From assembly GCA_026713485.1 (NCBI GenBank), contig JAPOOK010000003.1, positions 1-64,000 of the forward strand: a stretch of 64,000 bases of DNA, written 5' to 3'. Positions 43,028 to 51,785 of the stretch are shown one piece after another. How positions within the stretch are numbered: position 1 is the stretch's first letter; each line of letters begins with the position of its first letter. The position numbers and the translations under genes were made by a program. This stretch comes from Chloroflexota bacterium. Its GTDB lineage: Bacteria > Chloroflexota > Dehalococcoidia > UBA6926. The notes beneath the pieces are model-generated. The model saw only the letters and a program-made list of their open reading frames with translations. It was not told the origin of the DNA and did not search any database.

Positions 43028-43066
43028 GCCCCCGCCCTCCATAGAGAGGGCGGGGGCGCTTGTTTA
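43028..43066. terminator. Bidirectional intrinsic terminator
   Basis: A perfect 12-bp stem (43028-43039 with 43046-43057) is closed by a 6-base loop and followed on the forward strand by GCTTGTTTA and on the reverse by a T-rich CTGCTTTCTTGCTGCTTT. It sits between the convergent MaoC and alpha/beta hydrolase genes and should end both. Confidence 0.85.
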
Positions 43067-43753
43067 TTGAGCTCGCCCCACCGATGACGCCATAAACTCA
43101 CCCACGCGCCGGCCCAGATTCATCTCCTCGCCCCACCAGAAATGGTCAGTCTGCGTCGCGATGTAGATCTCAGTCGAGCCCGGCAGCATCCCTGCTAAAC
43201 CTCGCACGCGTTCAACCGTCGCAAAGTTGTCCGCTTCGCCTGTCGCGATGAGCTTCGGCATTGTGAGAGCCGAAAGAGCCTCCTGCGATGCGTCATCCCC
43301 GATTGCCGGTGAGATTAGCGCCAACGCCGCCAGCCCCACTGCTCCACGCGCCGCGCCGAGCGCCACGCCGCCACCGAATGAATACCCTGCCAATCCGACG
43401 CGCATCTCATTGGGCAACTCATCCGCGACCGTCCCTGTCGCCAGCGCCTCAAGCGCGGCAAGCGTGTCCTCCTGTTCGCCGATGCCGTTGTCGTACGCGC
43501 CTCCGCTGCGCCCCGCGCCGCGGAAATTGAATCGCAGCGCCGCGAGCCCATAAGCCACGATGGACGAAGAAACGGCCATCACCACGTTGTTCGTCATCTC
43601 TCCGCCATACTGCGGATGCGGATGACAGATCACGACACCTGCCGTCGGCGTCGCCGCCCCCTCATCGGGCAGGTCAAGCTGCCCCTCCAGCACAATCCCG
43701 CCGCTTGAATCGATGCGAACACTCCGCGTGCGAATGGTCCTGGCCTCCTCCAT
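43064..43753 (-). CDS. Alpha/beta hydrolase (dienelactone-hydrolase-like)
   Basis: The 229-residue protein belongs to the short alpha/beta hydrolase group with an HPHPQYGGEM segment (about 44-53), RFNFRGAGRSGG, the nucleophile elbow GYSFGGG at about 121-127 and the catalytic His in TQTDHFWWGEE at about 205-215. The HPHP motif and compact size match an uncharacterised family often called alpha/beta superfamily hydrolase; no substrate is known. It is soluble and cytoplasmic. Confidence 0.88.
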   Translation of the reverse strand: MEEARTIRTRSVRIDSSGGIVLEGQLDLPDEGAATPTAGVVICHPHPQYGGEMTNNVVMAVSSSIVAYGLAALRFNFRGAGRSGGAYDNGIGEQEDTLAALEALATGTVADELPNEMRVGLAGYSFGGGVALGAARGAVGLAALALISPAIGDDASQEALSALTMPKLIATGEADNFATVERVRGLAGMLPGSTEIYIATQTDHFWWGEEMNLGRRVGEFMASSVGRAQ

Positions 43754-43766
43754 GTCACCGGTTTTC

Positions 43767-43885
43767 CCTCCCCAATTGTGGGGGTGGGTCAGGGTTGGGG
43801 GGTGCCCATCCCTAGCACAAACTTAGCATTACGAGCCCTTTACGCGCCCTTCCCCCACCCCTCTAATAGCCATCGCCCGTATAAT
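43767..43885 (+). promoter_or_regulatory. Repeat-containing upstream region of the reductase gene
   Basis: The stretch begins with a CCCTCCCC...GGGGG type repeat (43767-43804), related to those at 10951 and 24243. TATAAT at 43880-43885 is a perfect -10 sequence 49 bases before the start of the next gene; no matching -35 was found. Confidence 0.4.
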
Positions 43886-43933
43886 TGTGATGGACTTCAC
43901 GAACACCACAACCAACGCGTTGGAGAGGAATGA

Positions 43934-44695
43934 ATGGTCAGCACACAAGAAAGCTCTCGCCCGGTACGCCGACTACAGCCGCAGATGGCAACGGCCCGCA
44001 TCGTCGAACGACAGAACCTCACGGAGGATCTTTGGCTCATCAAGCTGGAGCCGTCGATACCGTTCCCCTTTAAGCCAGGGCAGTACTGCACCATCGGCGC
44101 GGAGGACATTGAGCGGCCGTACTCCATAGTGTCGTCACCGGAAGAGCCGCTGATCGAGTTGTTCGTTGAGCTTGTGCCGCCGCCGGACGGCCAGCTCACG
44201 CCGGTTCTCTACAACCTGGACGTTGGCGCGGAACTGACCCTGCGCCCCAAGCCCAAGGGCATCTTCACGCTTGATCGCACCGCCAAGACGCATGTGTTCG
44301 TCTCGACGGTCACCGGAGTCGCGCCAACCGTCAGCATCCTGCGCCACGCCCTGATGACAGGTGAACACGGCGAAAGGGAGTTTCACGTCCTCGACGGCGG
44401 GAGCTACGTTGATGAACTCGCGTACCGTGACGAGCTGCAAGAACTCGCCGATATGTACGACTTCATCCACTTCACACCCACCGTTAGCCGACCGAACGAT
44501 GAGCGCAACGCCGGCTGGACGGGCGCGACAGGCCGCGTCAACACCCTCGTCGAGGACTACCTGCAGGACAACAACATCGACCCGGAGACATCCATCGTCT
44601 ACGCCTGCGGCCACCCCGGCATGATCGAGGATGTCAAAGAGCGCATGGAACGTGTCGGCTACCGCTTCAAGGAAGAGCGCTTCTGGAAGGACTAA
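43934..44695 (+). CDS. Ferredoxin/flavodoxin--NADP+ reductase-family protein
   Basis: The 253-residue flavoprotein has an FAD-binding barrel with RPYSIVSSPEEP (about 56-67), a following NAD(P)-binding half with TVTGVAPTVSILRHAL (about 121-136), and a C-terminal YACGHPGMIEDVKERMERVG then EERFWKD, as in Fpr-like reductases. It likely moves electrons between NAD(P)H and ferredoxin or flavodoxin, as in oxidative-stress or oxygenase support. The start used is ATG 43934 after GGAGAGG. Confidence 0.93.
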   Translation: MVSTQESSRPVRRLQPQMATARIVERQNLTEDLWLIKLEPSIPFPFKPGQYCTIGAEDIERPYSIVSSPEEPLIELFVELVPPPDGQLTPVLYNLDVGAELTLRPKPKGIFTLDRTAKTHVFVSTVTGVAPTVSILRHALMTGEHGEREFHVLDGGSYVDELAYRDELQELADMYDFIHFTPTVSRPNDERNAGWTGATGRVNTLVEDYLQDNNIDPETSIVYACGHPGMIEDVKERMERVGYRFKEERFWKD

Positions 44696-44704
44696 TCTAA
44701 GCGC

Positions 44705-47059
44705 TTAGTCCCCCAACAGCATCTCCAGCAACAGACGCGCCCCTCGCTTGTCCAGCATCTCGTTGTTGTTGCCGCACTTGGGCGACTGCACGCATGAAGG
44801 GCAGCCCTCCTCGCACGGGCATTCATTGAGCATCGTTAGCGTCTCCTGCCACAGTTCGCGCAGCACATCGTAGCCCCGCTCCGCAATGCCCACGCCGCCC
44901 GGGATGCCGTCATAGATGAAGATGGTCGCCTCTTTCGTGTCCGGATGGTGCGGCGTCGATAGCCCGCCGATGTCGTTCCGGTCGCACAGCGCGAACAGCG
45001 GCAGCAGGCTGATGCAGGCATGTTCACAAGCGTGCAGCGCGCTTGCGACGAATGCGTCGGCAAGAGCGGAGGCTTCCTTTTCGTTCGTAGACGTGGGCGC
45101 GTGCTCTCTGAGCTTGTCGGTCAGGTTCTCTGGCACCGTCCACCACAGCCCAACCGTCTCAAAGCTTCGCGGTGGAAGATCCAGGTACCCGCGAGACAGC
45201 ACGTCATTGCGATCATGTCGGCGACGATTGAATCCGTAGACAGTTCGCGTCACGTCCACGTGCCCGACGGATGCCTTCACCGGCCCTTCAGACCTCTCCC
45301 GATCCGTCTTGAGCACGGTCATGTCCGTGTCAGCCATTGATGTTGTGTAGTACTCGACGTTCGTGCGCTGTAGCATGGCATTCCTGGACGTCAGGTTCAG
45401 CTCACTTATAAGGAACTGCTCGCCGCGGTGCAGGTACACCGCGCCCTCATGCGCGTAGGCAAACGCGTGCTCCTCCGCGATGGTCTCCAGCACTGCGCCC
45501 GTCCTCTCCTCAACGAGCACATAGTTGTCCCCGGATGTTGAACGTAGGGAGACATCGCTCGCCGGATGGGCGCCAGCCTTGGGATGCGCGTGCCACAACT
45601 CTGCGCCGCGACGCTTGCGTCCGATCAGATAGCTCTCCTGCGTGAGCCGTTCCAATGCCGCCGAGACCACCCCGTCGCCGCCAAACAGCTCGGCGTCGCC
45701 CTGTATCTCGCCGATGGGCGCCTCAACCGCCGCGCACACCAGGTGTGGGTCGAGGATGCGCGGATTCGTGGTGGAGATACGCGCGTGCTCCATGCCGCGC
45801 CGAAACAAAATATCCGGGTGCCGCGCCAGGTACTGCTCCAGCGGGTTGTCGTAGACGACCATGATGGACAGGCCGCGCTCACCTCGCCGCCCGGACCGCC
45901 CCGACTGCTGAAACGTGGACGCAAGCGAACCCGGGTAGCCGTTCAGCACCGTCGCGTCCAGATGGCCGATGTCGATGCCCAGTTCCAGCGCGTTTGTCGT
46001 CACGACGCCCGTCAACTCGCCGCTGGATAGCTTGGCCTCGATCTCCCGCCGCTCCTCTGGCACATAGCCCGCTCGGTAGGAACTCACCTGCGTATTGCCC
46101 GCTCCGTAGCGCTGCAGATTCTCCTCCGAGATCCGATACATCAACTCCGCCGCTTGCCGCGTCCGAACGAATGAAAGCGTTCTGGTACCGGTCGAGACAA
46201 GCCATGAGAACAGTTCCGCCCCCTCAACAAGCACGCTGCGGCGTATCGAGTTCGCATCGTCGATGATTGGCGGATTCCACAGCGCGAATTCCCTGCCGGC
46301 GGTCGGCGCGCCGTCGTCCGTTATTGCCGTCATGGGCAGGCCTGTCAGCGCCTCCGCGTGCTCTTTCGGGTTGCCGAGCGTGGCCGATGTGACGATGAAT
46401 TGCGGGTTTGCCCCGTAGCGACGGCAGATGCGACGCAGCCGCCGTATCAGCATCGCGATGTGGGAACCAAAGACGCCCCGGTACATGTGCCCCTCGTCGA
46501 TGACCACGAATCGCAGCCGACGCAGGAACCGTGACCACAACCTGTGGTTGGGCAGGATGCCGACGTGCAGCATCTCCGGGTTGGTGAGCAGCAAGCGCGC
46601 ATTCTTGCGGACGGCAGCGCGCTCATGCTGCGGCGTGTCGCCGTCGTAGGTGGCGGCGGGAGGCCGCACAGGCAGGGGCGCGGTCAGTTCATTAAGGGCC
46701 CGGAGCTGGTCTTGGGCGAGGGCCTTGGCCGGAAAGAGAAACAGAGCCGTCGCGCCCATGCGGGATGAATCGGCGCAGGCGTTCAGGACGGGGACGTTGT
46801 AGCAGAGGCTCTTGCCGGACGCCGTGCCCGTCGCAACGACCACATTCTTGCCCTCAAGAAGCGCGTCAATGGCCTCAGCCTGGTGGGTGTAGAAACGGTC
46901 GATTTCACGCATCTGCAGGGCGTGTTGGAGAAGCGGATTCAGAGACGCGCTAAGCCGACCGTACGCCGCCGAACTGTGCGGCATCGACTCCACGTGAACG
47001 ATCTGCCCCGCGTACCCATCGCGCGAGCGCATATCATCAAGGAAAGCCTGCGTATCCAC
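44705..47059 (-). CDS. MrfA/YprA-like DEAD-box DNA repair helicase
   Basis: The start is placed at GTG 47059; the open frame runs on to 47173 through a dispersed repeat (translated as FDRLRVNG), which argues against the longer form. Helicase motifs are GTASGKS (Walker A, about 78-84), VIDEGHM (motif II, DEGH), TSATLGNP (motif III) and QQSGRSGRRG (motif VI). The C-terminal DUF1998-type region ends with a four-Cys cluster, CPCEEGCPSCVQSPKCG. MrfA-type enzymes unwind DNA and act in repair of crosslinks such as mitomycin lesions. The usual MrfB exonuclease partner is not adjacent. Confidence 0.92.
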   Translation of the reverse strand: MDTQAFLDDMRSRDGYAGQIVHVESMPHSSAAYGRLSASLNPLLQHALQMREIDRFYTHQAEAIDALLEGKNVVVATGTASGKSLCYNVPVLNACADSSRMGATALFLFPAKALAQDQLRALNELTAPLPVRPPAATYDGDTPQHERAAVRKNARLLLTNPEMLHVGILPNHRLWSRFLRRLRFVVIDEGHMYRGVFGSHIAMLIRRLRRICRRYGANPQFIVTSATLGNPKEHAEALTGLPMTAITDDGAPTAGREFALWNPPIIDDANSIRRSVLVEGAELFSWLVSTGTRTLSFVRTRQAAELMYRISEENLQRYGAGNTQVSSYRAGYVPEERREIEAKLSSGELTGVVTTNALELGIDIGHLDATVLNGYPGSLASTFQQSGRSGRRGERGLSIMVVYDNPLEQYLARHPDILFRRGMEHARISTTNPRILDPHLVCAAVEAPIGEIQGDAELFGGDGVVSAALERLTQESYLIGRKRRGAELWHAHPKAGAHPASDVSLRSTSGDNYVLVEERTGAVLETIAEEHAFAYAHEGAVYLHRGEQFLISELNLTSRNAMLQRTNVEYYTTSMADTDMTVLKTDRERSEGPVKASVGHVDVTRTVYGFNRRRHDRNDVLSRGYLDLPPRSFETVGLWWTVPENLTDKLREHAPTSTNEKEASALADAFVASALHACEHACISLLPLFALCDRNDIGGLSTPHHPDTKEATIFIYDGIPGGVGIAERGYDVLRELWQETLTMLNECPCEEGCPSCVQSPKCGNNNEMLDKRGARLLLEMLLGD

Positions 47060-47111
47060 TCCCGCGCCTACCGTACCCTTCCCGCCGCTGTCATTCCTGC
47101 ACCCATCCCCT

Positions 47112-47137
47112 CCGTTCACCCTGAGCCTGTCGAAGGG
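47112..47137. repeat. Dispersed repeat (TTCACCCTGAGCCTGTCG type)
   Basis: This repeat has no ORF of its own and is known to me as a widespread intergenic element of many bacterial genomes. Its reverse frame gives FDRLRVNG at the N-terminus of the longer helicase frame. Confidence 0.7.
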
Positions 47138-47180
47138 ATCCTGAATGGGGTGCCGCCTCCGCCATTCCTGCACCCCTGCC

Positions 47181-47207
47181 TGTCATTCCGAGCGCTGCGA
47201 GGAATCT
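47181..47207. repeat. Dispersed repeat (TGTCATTCCGAGCG...GGAATCT type)
   Basis: The TGTCATTCCGAGCG half and GCGAGGAATCT half form an imperfect palindrome. It is a second repeat family lying 44 bases past the first. Confidence 0.7.
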
Positions 47208-47268
47208 AAAGCCCCCGTTCCGCTCCCTCATTCTGACACACCCGTTCGACGCAGCGAGGGGGGGCGCG

Positions 47269-47297
47269 TTGACAGCCTTACCCGCCGCTAGCAGAAT
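47269..47297 (+). promoter_or_regulatory. Candidate promoter of the secreted-protein gene
   Basis: TTGACA (47269-47274, perfect -35) and CAGAAT (47292-47297) are 17 bases apart. The start would be near 47304, giving a UTR of about 160 bases to ATG 47464. Confidence 0.4.
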
Positions 47298-47463
47298 GAA
47301 CGAGCCACGGAAGGAGCGGTTCCGATATACCGCTAGCGCAAGTCGATTTTTGCGTGAAATTCGCGTGGAGACGTGGCTGACCATGTCTCCTCGCGGACTT
47401 GCGCAGCCCGCTGCCTTCCGTGGCAAACGAAGTCAACGTCTGCACACCGCGAGGGGGCACTTG

Positions 47464-48330
47464 ATGAAGCGGGTCTTACTTATTGTCGCCATTTCCTTCT
47501 TTGCACTGGTTGGGCTCTGCACTGTCCTTGTTATCGCCGTAGGACCGTCAACCGAATCAAGCCCTGAGCCTTCGGACAACCGCACAACAACGCGAACTAC
47601 GACCCAAGAGCAGGATAGGGCGACAGCGGAGCCACGCCCGACGTCCACGCCCGAACCTAGTCCTACCCCCACGCCGACAGCTACACCCCTGCCTGGTCCA
47701 GTGGCGATCAACGAATTTGCCGGTGGCGCAGAGAATCTAGGAGAGACTCTTCAGTACGGTGCCCTCTTAGAAACTGATGGGCCAGAACCAGAGATGGGCA
47801 CCTGCTTCGCATCGTTTGTGGTGGGGGCTCCACCCTTGGCAGACAGGATTGCAGGGCACATAGAGATAACTGAGCCCACAAGCCTAAGGATTCCGGAAGA
47901 TGGCCTATTGGAAGGAGAGTTCGAACCCATATGGCAATTCAATACGAACTTTTGCCAACCTTGGCGGATTGTTGAAGCGGGAATAGAATCTGGCGGCAGC
48001 CAAGAACGCGTTACGGTGGAAGGGCAACAAATGTCTGAATCCGTTGCCACCGCCGTTGCAGAAGCAGAAGAACGGAGAAGAGGATTCCATTGCCTCAGTC
48101 CATGGGACGGAAACCATGACGGGCTTGAGGCTCTGATTAGGGACAATCTGAACGATCCGGGGAGCATGGATACGGTCGTAACACGGATCACCCCTGCCGA
48201 TGAAGACGGGTATCACACGGTCGCATTGGAATTTACAGCCGAAAATGCCTTTGGTGGCAGAGTCAGATTGACAGGATACGGCCTTGTCAACAATGAGACT
48301 TGTGAGGCCACTCTAATTGGAATCGAGTAG
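47464..48330 (+). CDS. Secreted or membrane-anchored protein with Thr/Pro linker
   Basis: The start is ATG 47464 with GAGGGGG upstream; a longer frame from 47269 includes the upstream UTR. The 288-residue protein has an N-terminal membrane segment (LLIVAISFFALVGLCTVLVIAV, shown as ISFFALVGLCTVLVIAV), then a Thr/Pro-rich disordered linker (PSPTPTPTATPLPG near 75-90). The remainder has two halves: about 95-205 with several cysteines, and 210-288 (LIRDNLNDPGSMDTVVTRIT, TVALEFTAENAFGGRVRLTG), which resembles a conserved domain at the end of many bacterial exported proteins. No function is known. Confidence 0.75.
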   Translation: MKRVLLIVAISFFALVGLCTVLVIAVGPSTESSPEPSDNRTTTRTTTQEQDRATAEPRPTSTPEPSPTPTPTATPLPGPVAINEFAGGAENLGETLQYGALLETDGPEPEMGTCFASFVVGAPPLADRIAGHIEITEPTSLRIPEDGLLEGEFEPIWQFNTNFCQPWRIVEAGIESGGSQERVTVEGQQMSESVATAVAEAEERRRGFHCLSPWDGNHDGLEALIRDNLNDPGSMDTVVTRITPADEDGYHTVALEFTAENAFGGRVRLTGYGLVNNETCEATLIGIE

Positions 48331-48339
48331 AAGCCCTTA

Positions 48340-48654
48340 TTACTCCCTCTCCAGCGGCCTCACCGCGTCCACCTTGCTGCCGATGCGCTCACTCGCCACT
48401 TCAAGATCGTATTGTGATTGCAGGCCCATCCAGAGTTCCGAGGACGTGTTGAAGAACTTGCCCAGTAGCATGGCCGTCTCAGCCGTGATCGCTCTCTCGC
48501 CGCGCACGATCGCATGAATCCGCCGAGGGTCAACGCCAATCGACTTTGCGAGGCGATACTTAGTCATACCCAGCGGCTTTAGGAACTCTTCATCCAGGAT
48601 TTCGCCGGGGTGGATCGGGGGCATCTTTTCTGCGTCTTCGTCTATCTCCCACAT
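48340..48654 (-). CDS. higA: HigA-like (VapI) antitoxin, XRE family
   Basis: The start is ATG 48654 with AGGAGG at 9 bases upstream. The 104-residue protein is a HigA/VapI-type antitoxin: PIHPGEILDEEFLKPLGMTKYRLAKSIGVDPRRIHAIVRGERAITAETAMLLGKFFNTSSELWMGLQSQYDLE is the family pattern (HPGEIL, then the HTH YRLAKSIGVDPRRIHAIVRG, and the LW..LQ..YDL end). HigB toxin normally precedes HigA, but the upstream region holds only repeats. It may be an orphan regulator or a relic of a lost pair. Confidence 0.9.
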   Translation of the reverse strand: MWEIDEDAEKMPPIHPGEILDEEFLKPLGMTKYRLAKSIGVDPRRIHAIVRGERAITAETAMLLGKFFNTSSELWMGLQSQYDLEVASERIGSKVDAVRPLERE

Positions 48655-48767
48655 GAATACAATCCTCCTGCTCTCATTGTAGTGACCAGGGGACACCTTG
48701 GATTCTTCAGCCGTGCTCACAATGACACCCCGCCCCCGTCCGCTATCATCTTCAGAGAAGTCCCGAT

Positions 48768-48857
48768 GGATTCCGGCTTTCGCCGGAATGAGGGGAATGG
48801 CGAAACGGCGTTTGATTCGCGATTACGATTCAGATTCCCGCCTGCGCGGGAATGACG
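48768..48857. repeat. Two REP-like palindromes upstream of serS
   Basis: Copy A at 48768-48791 is GGATTCCGGC, TTTC, GCCGGAATGA. Copy B at 48831-48857 is CAGATTCCCGC with a CTGC spacer then GCGGGAATGACG. Copy B ends eight bases before the serS Shine-Dalgarno at 48865-48871, so it sits in the 5' UTR or promoter. Both are related to copies at 24174 and 38547. Confidence 0.8.
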
Positions 48858-48879
48858 TGTTTGTGGGAGGGCGTTAGAA

Positions 48880-50250
48880 ATTCTTGATAGACGGCGGATT
48901 AGGGAGGCGCACGAGGAGACCCGCAATACGCTTGCGCGGCGCGGCGATGCAGAGGCGCTCGCTCTGTTGGATGAAGTCGCCTCGCTCGATGGGGAGTGGC
49001 GCGCGTCGCAGGCGCGCGCCGATGAGCTCCGCGCTCAACTCAACACCCACTCCAAGACGTTTGGGATGCTGCGTGGGCGGGCCGGGCGGGGCGACCTGAT
49101 CGCCGATGACATCCTGTCCACCGCCGGTGTCGCGGAACTGCTCGGCGACCGAACGAGTGGTACCGCCGATGAGCTTATCGACTCACTCCAGGCCGAGTTA
49201 AGAAAATTCTCTGAAGAGGTGGATGAGGCCACAAAGCGCACGTCTGACCTCGATGACCAGATAACCCAGCGCCTCAGCTATCTGCCTAACCTCCCAGACC
49301 CGTCCGTGCCGGACGGCGAGTCTGAGGATGACAACATCGTTTCCCGGCAGTGGGGCGAACCTCGCGAGTATGATTTCGAGCCGCAACCGCATTGGGACCT
49401 CGGCCCTGCATTGGGCATCATCGACTTTGAACGCGGTGTGCGCATTGCGGGCTCCCGCTTCTACGTGTTGACCGGCTCGGCATCCAAGCTCCAGCGCTCG
49501 TTGATCCAGTGGATGCTGGATGTGCATACAAGGGAGCACGGCTACCGGGAAGTCTATCCACCCTTCGTTTCGACCCAGGAGACGCTGTTTGCCAGCGGTC
49601 AGCTACCCAAGTTCAAAGACAATGTGTACCGCGATGAGGATGATGATGTCTGGCTTGTCCCGACGGCGGAGGTGCCGCTGACGTCCATGCATCGCGGCGA
49701 GATCCTTGAGCCGGGCATGCTGCCCATCAACTACGTTGCTTACACTCCGTCGTTCCGTCGTGAGCAGATGTCCGCAGGGCGGGATATCCGCGGCATCAAG
49801 CGCGGCCACCAGTTCGACAAGGTGGAGATCTACAAGTTCACGGAGCCCGAAAACTCCCTTGAGGAGCTTGAGGTCCTGCTGGGGCACGCCGAGTCCATCC
49901 TGCGTCGCCTTGAGTTGCCATACCGCATCGTCGAGTTGTGCGCAGGCGACTTGGGACAGGCGTCGGCCAAGACGTATGACATCGAGGTGTGGGCGCCCGG
50001 CTGCGGGGAGTGGCTGGAGGTATCAAGCTGCTCCACAACGACCGACTACCAGGCGCGGCGGGCGAACATCAGGTATCGGCGGGAGGCGGGGGCGCGCCCA
50101 CAGTTTGTGCATACGCTCAACGGCTCCGGACTCGCGCTGCCCCGCGTCATGATCGCCATCATGGAGACCTACCAGCGCGCGGACGGCACCATTGAGATAC
50201 CGGAAGCCCTGCGCCCCTACACAGGATTCGCGGAGATTACCCGGGAATAG
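48880..50250 (+). CDS. serS: Seryl-tRNA synthetase with probable AUU start
   Basis: The class II synthetase charges tRNA-Ser with serine. Motifs 2 (FRREQMSAGRDIRGIKRGHQF) and 3 (LNGSGLALPRVMIAIMETYQ) are intact, as is the N-terminal coiled arm. The first ATG (48967) would remove much of the first arm helix. Upstream, in the same frame and with no stop, is ILDRRRIREAHEETRNTLAR, which matches the MLDxxxIRE start of SerRS. The only base triplet fitting the start is ATT at 48880, eight bases after GGGAGGG (48865-48871). ATG, GTG and TTG do not occur in frame between the stop at 48853 and that point. The full protein would be 456 residues. TTG at 48949 is a poor alternative. Confidence 0.93.
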   Translation: MLDRRRIREAHEETRNTLARRGDAEALALLDEVASLDGEWRASQARADELRAQLNTHSKTFGMLRGRAGRGDLIADDILSTAGVAELLGDRTSGTADELIDSLQAELRKFSEEVDEATKRTSDLDDQITQRLSYLPNLPDPSVPDGESEDDNIVSRQWGEPREYDFEPQPHWDLGPALGIIDFERGVRIAGSRFYVLTGSASKLQRSLIQWMLDVHTREHGYREVYPPFVSTQETLFASGQLPKFKDNVYRDEDDDVWLVPTAEVPLTSMHRGEILEPGMLPINYVAYTPSFRREQMSAGRDIRGIKRGHQFDKVEIYKFTEPENSLEELEVLLGHAESILRRLELPYRIVELCAGDLGQASAKTYDIEVWAPGCGEWLEVSSCSTTTDYQARRANIRYRREAGARPQFVHTLNGSGLALPRVMIAIMETYQRADGTIEIPEALRPYTGFAEITRE

Positions 50251-50309
50251 AACCTCAGCCGCCACCCCCGCTGGTAGTACCATATGTGAACGGAAAGGGG
50301 TGGGGATTG

Positions 50310-51455
50310 ATGCGAATCGGCGTGCTGACTGAAACTGCGCTTCGCGAGGCTCGCGTTGCGCTTGCGCCGCCGTCCGTCGCCCGATTCACCCGCACCGGAA
50401 TTGATGTCCTTATTGAGTCGGCAGCCGGTGAGCGCGCTTTCTTCACCAATGACGCATACAGCGAGGCAGGGGCGGAGATTGCCCCGGATGCCGCAAGCGT
50501 CTATGCCAACGCGGATGTCATAGCCAAGGTCGCCGCGCCGTCTGTTGGAGAAATTGAGTCGCTGCGTGACGGCCAGATCCTGATTGCCGTTCTTCAGCCG
50601 CTGACGAGCCACGAGCTAGTTCACGCGCTTGCATCGAGCAGCGTCACGTCGTTCAGCCTTGATGCCATTCCCCGCATCGCCCGGGCGCAGCCGCTGGACG
50701 TGCTTTCGTCACAGGCGTCCGTCGCCGGATACAAGGCGGCGGTCATGGCTGCCGACACTCTCGGCAAGCACCTGCCAATGATGACGACGGCGGCAGGGAC
50801 CATGCCGCCTGCGCGGGGACTTGTTCTCGGAGCGGGAGTGGCGGGGCTGCAGGCTATCGCGACGGGGCGGCGGCTCGGAGCAATCATGTCCGCCTTTGAC
50901 GTGCGCCCCGCAGTGAAGGAGCAAGTGCAGAGCCTCGGCGCGACGTTCATCGAGGACGAGGAGCTGCAGCGAGCACAGGCCGAGACGGCTGGTGGGTACG
51001 CAAGAGAACAGACGCAGGAGGAGCGCGATCGCTCGCAGGCACTCGTGAGGCGTCATGTCGGCGCGTCCGACTTCGTTATAACCACAGCGCTTGTACCGGG
51101 CCGTCCCGCGCCGAAGCTCATCACACGGGAGATGGTTGAGGACATGCAGCCGGGCTCCGTCATCGTAGATCTTGCCGCGGAGACGGGCGGAAACTGTGAA
51201 CTGACGATGCCCGGTGAGGTGATCAACTATAAGGGCGTCATCATCAACGGACCCGTCAACGTGCCGTCCTCCATGCCCGTCCATGCCAGCCTCATGTACT
51301 CCCGCAACGTCCAGAGCTTCCTGGATCTGCTCATCAAGGACGGCGAAATCGCGATTGATATGGATGACGTGATCCTGCGAGATTCACTCATCACGCAGGG
51401 CGGTGAGATCGTCCATGAAGCCACCCGCGAAGCAATGCAGGGCTCGGCGGCGTAA
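50310..51455 (+). CDS. pntAA: NAD(P) transhydrogenase subunit alpha, part 1 (NAD-binding)
   Basis: The start is ATG 50310 (MRIGVLTE), with GGGGTGGGG upstream; an ATG 24 bases earlier is in frame but less likely. The 381-residue soluble domain I binds NAD(H). Landmarks include REARVALAPPSVARF near 13-27, the Rossmann loop LVLGAGVAGLQAIATGRRLGA near 165-185, and MPGEVINYKGVIINGPVNVPSSMP. It is the first of a three-gene proton-pumping transhydrogenase (pntAA, pntAB, pntB) that makes NADPH from NADH using the proton gradient. Confidence 0.94.
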   Translation: MRIGVLTETALREARVALAPPSVARFTRTGIDVLIESAAGERAFFTNDAYSEAGAEIAPDAASVYANADVIAKVAAPSVGEIESLRDGQILIAVLQPLTSHELVHALASSSVTSFSLDAIPRIARAQPLDVLSSQASVAGYKAAVMAADTLGKHLPMMTTAAGTMPPARGLVLGAGVAGLQAIATGRRLGAIMSAFDVRPAVKEQVQSLGATFIEDEELQRAQAETAGGYAREQTQEERDRSQALVRRHVGASDFVITTALVPGRPAPKLITREMVEDMQPGSVIVDLAAETGGNCELTMPGEVINYKGVIINGPVNVPSSMPVHASLMYSRNVQSFLDLLIKDGEIAIDMDDVILRDSLITQGGEIVHEATREAMQGSAA

Positions 51456-51479
51456 CGCGCCACAAGGAGGCTGACGACA

Positions 51480-51785
51480 GTGCTTGAGGGTGGACTACTA
51501 ATCGCGATCTACGTCTTTGTGCTTGCCGGATTCATCGGCTTTGAGGTCATCACGAAGGTGCCGCCAACACTCCACACGCCTCTCATGTCCGGCGCGAATG
51601 CCATTTCAGGCATCACCATCATCGGCGCGCTGCTCATCGTCGGGTCGAGCGACGGCCTGTTGACGCAGATACTGGGCGTCGCGGCCCTCATCCTTGCCAC
51701 CATCAACGTCGTGGGCGGATTCATGGTCACCGACCGGATGCTGCGCATGTTCCGGCGCGATCGCGGACGGGAGCGGTCGTCATGA
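51480..51785 (+). CDS. pntAB: NAD(P) transhydrogenase subunit alpha, part 2 (membrane)
   Basis: The 101-residue membrane subunit begins at GTG 51480 after AAGGAGG. It has three to four hydrophobic helices and the signature GFEVITKVPPTLHTPLMSGANAISGI, shown in part as KVPPTLHTPLMSGANAISG, of the transhydrogenase domain II half. It is split from part 1, as in many bacteria and rickettsia-like lineages, and its stop overlaps the pntB start (ATGA). Confidence 0.94.
   Translation: MLEGGLLIAIYVFVLAGFIGFEVITKVPPTLHTPLMSGANAISGITIIGALLIVGSSDGLLTQILGVAALILATINVVGGFMVTDRMLRMFRRDRGRERSS

Larger units (their letters stand above)
47060..47463. other. Repeat-rich intergenic region
   Basis: No coding gene is supported. 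The part nearest the helicase holds dispersed repeats: CCGTTCACCCTGAGCCTGTC at 47112-47131 (running on to 47137) and TGTCATTCCGAGCG...GGAATCT at 47181-47207. CATTCCTGCACCC appears twice (near 47092 and 47163). The promoter of the next gene lies further along. Confidence 0.7.

Noticed and set aside
47059-47173. Longer N-terminus of the helicase
   Set aside because: The extra residues are translation of a dispersed repeat and unrelated sequence; the GTG at 47059 is preferred.
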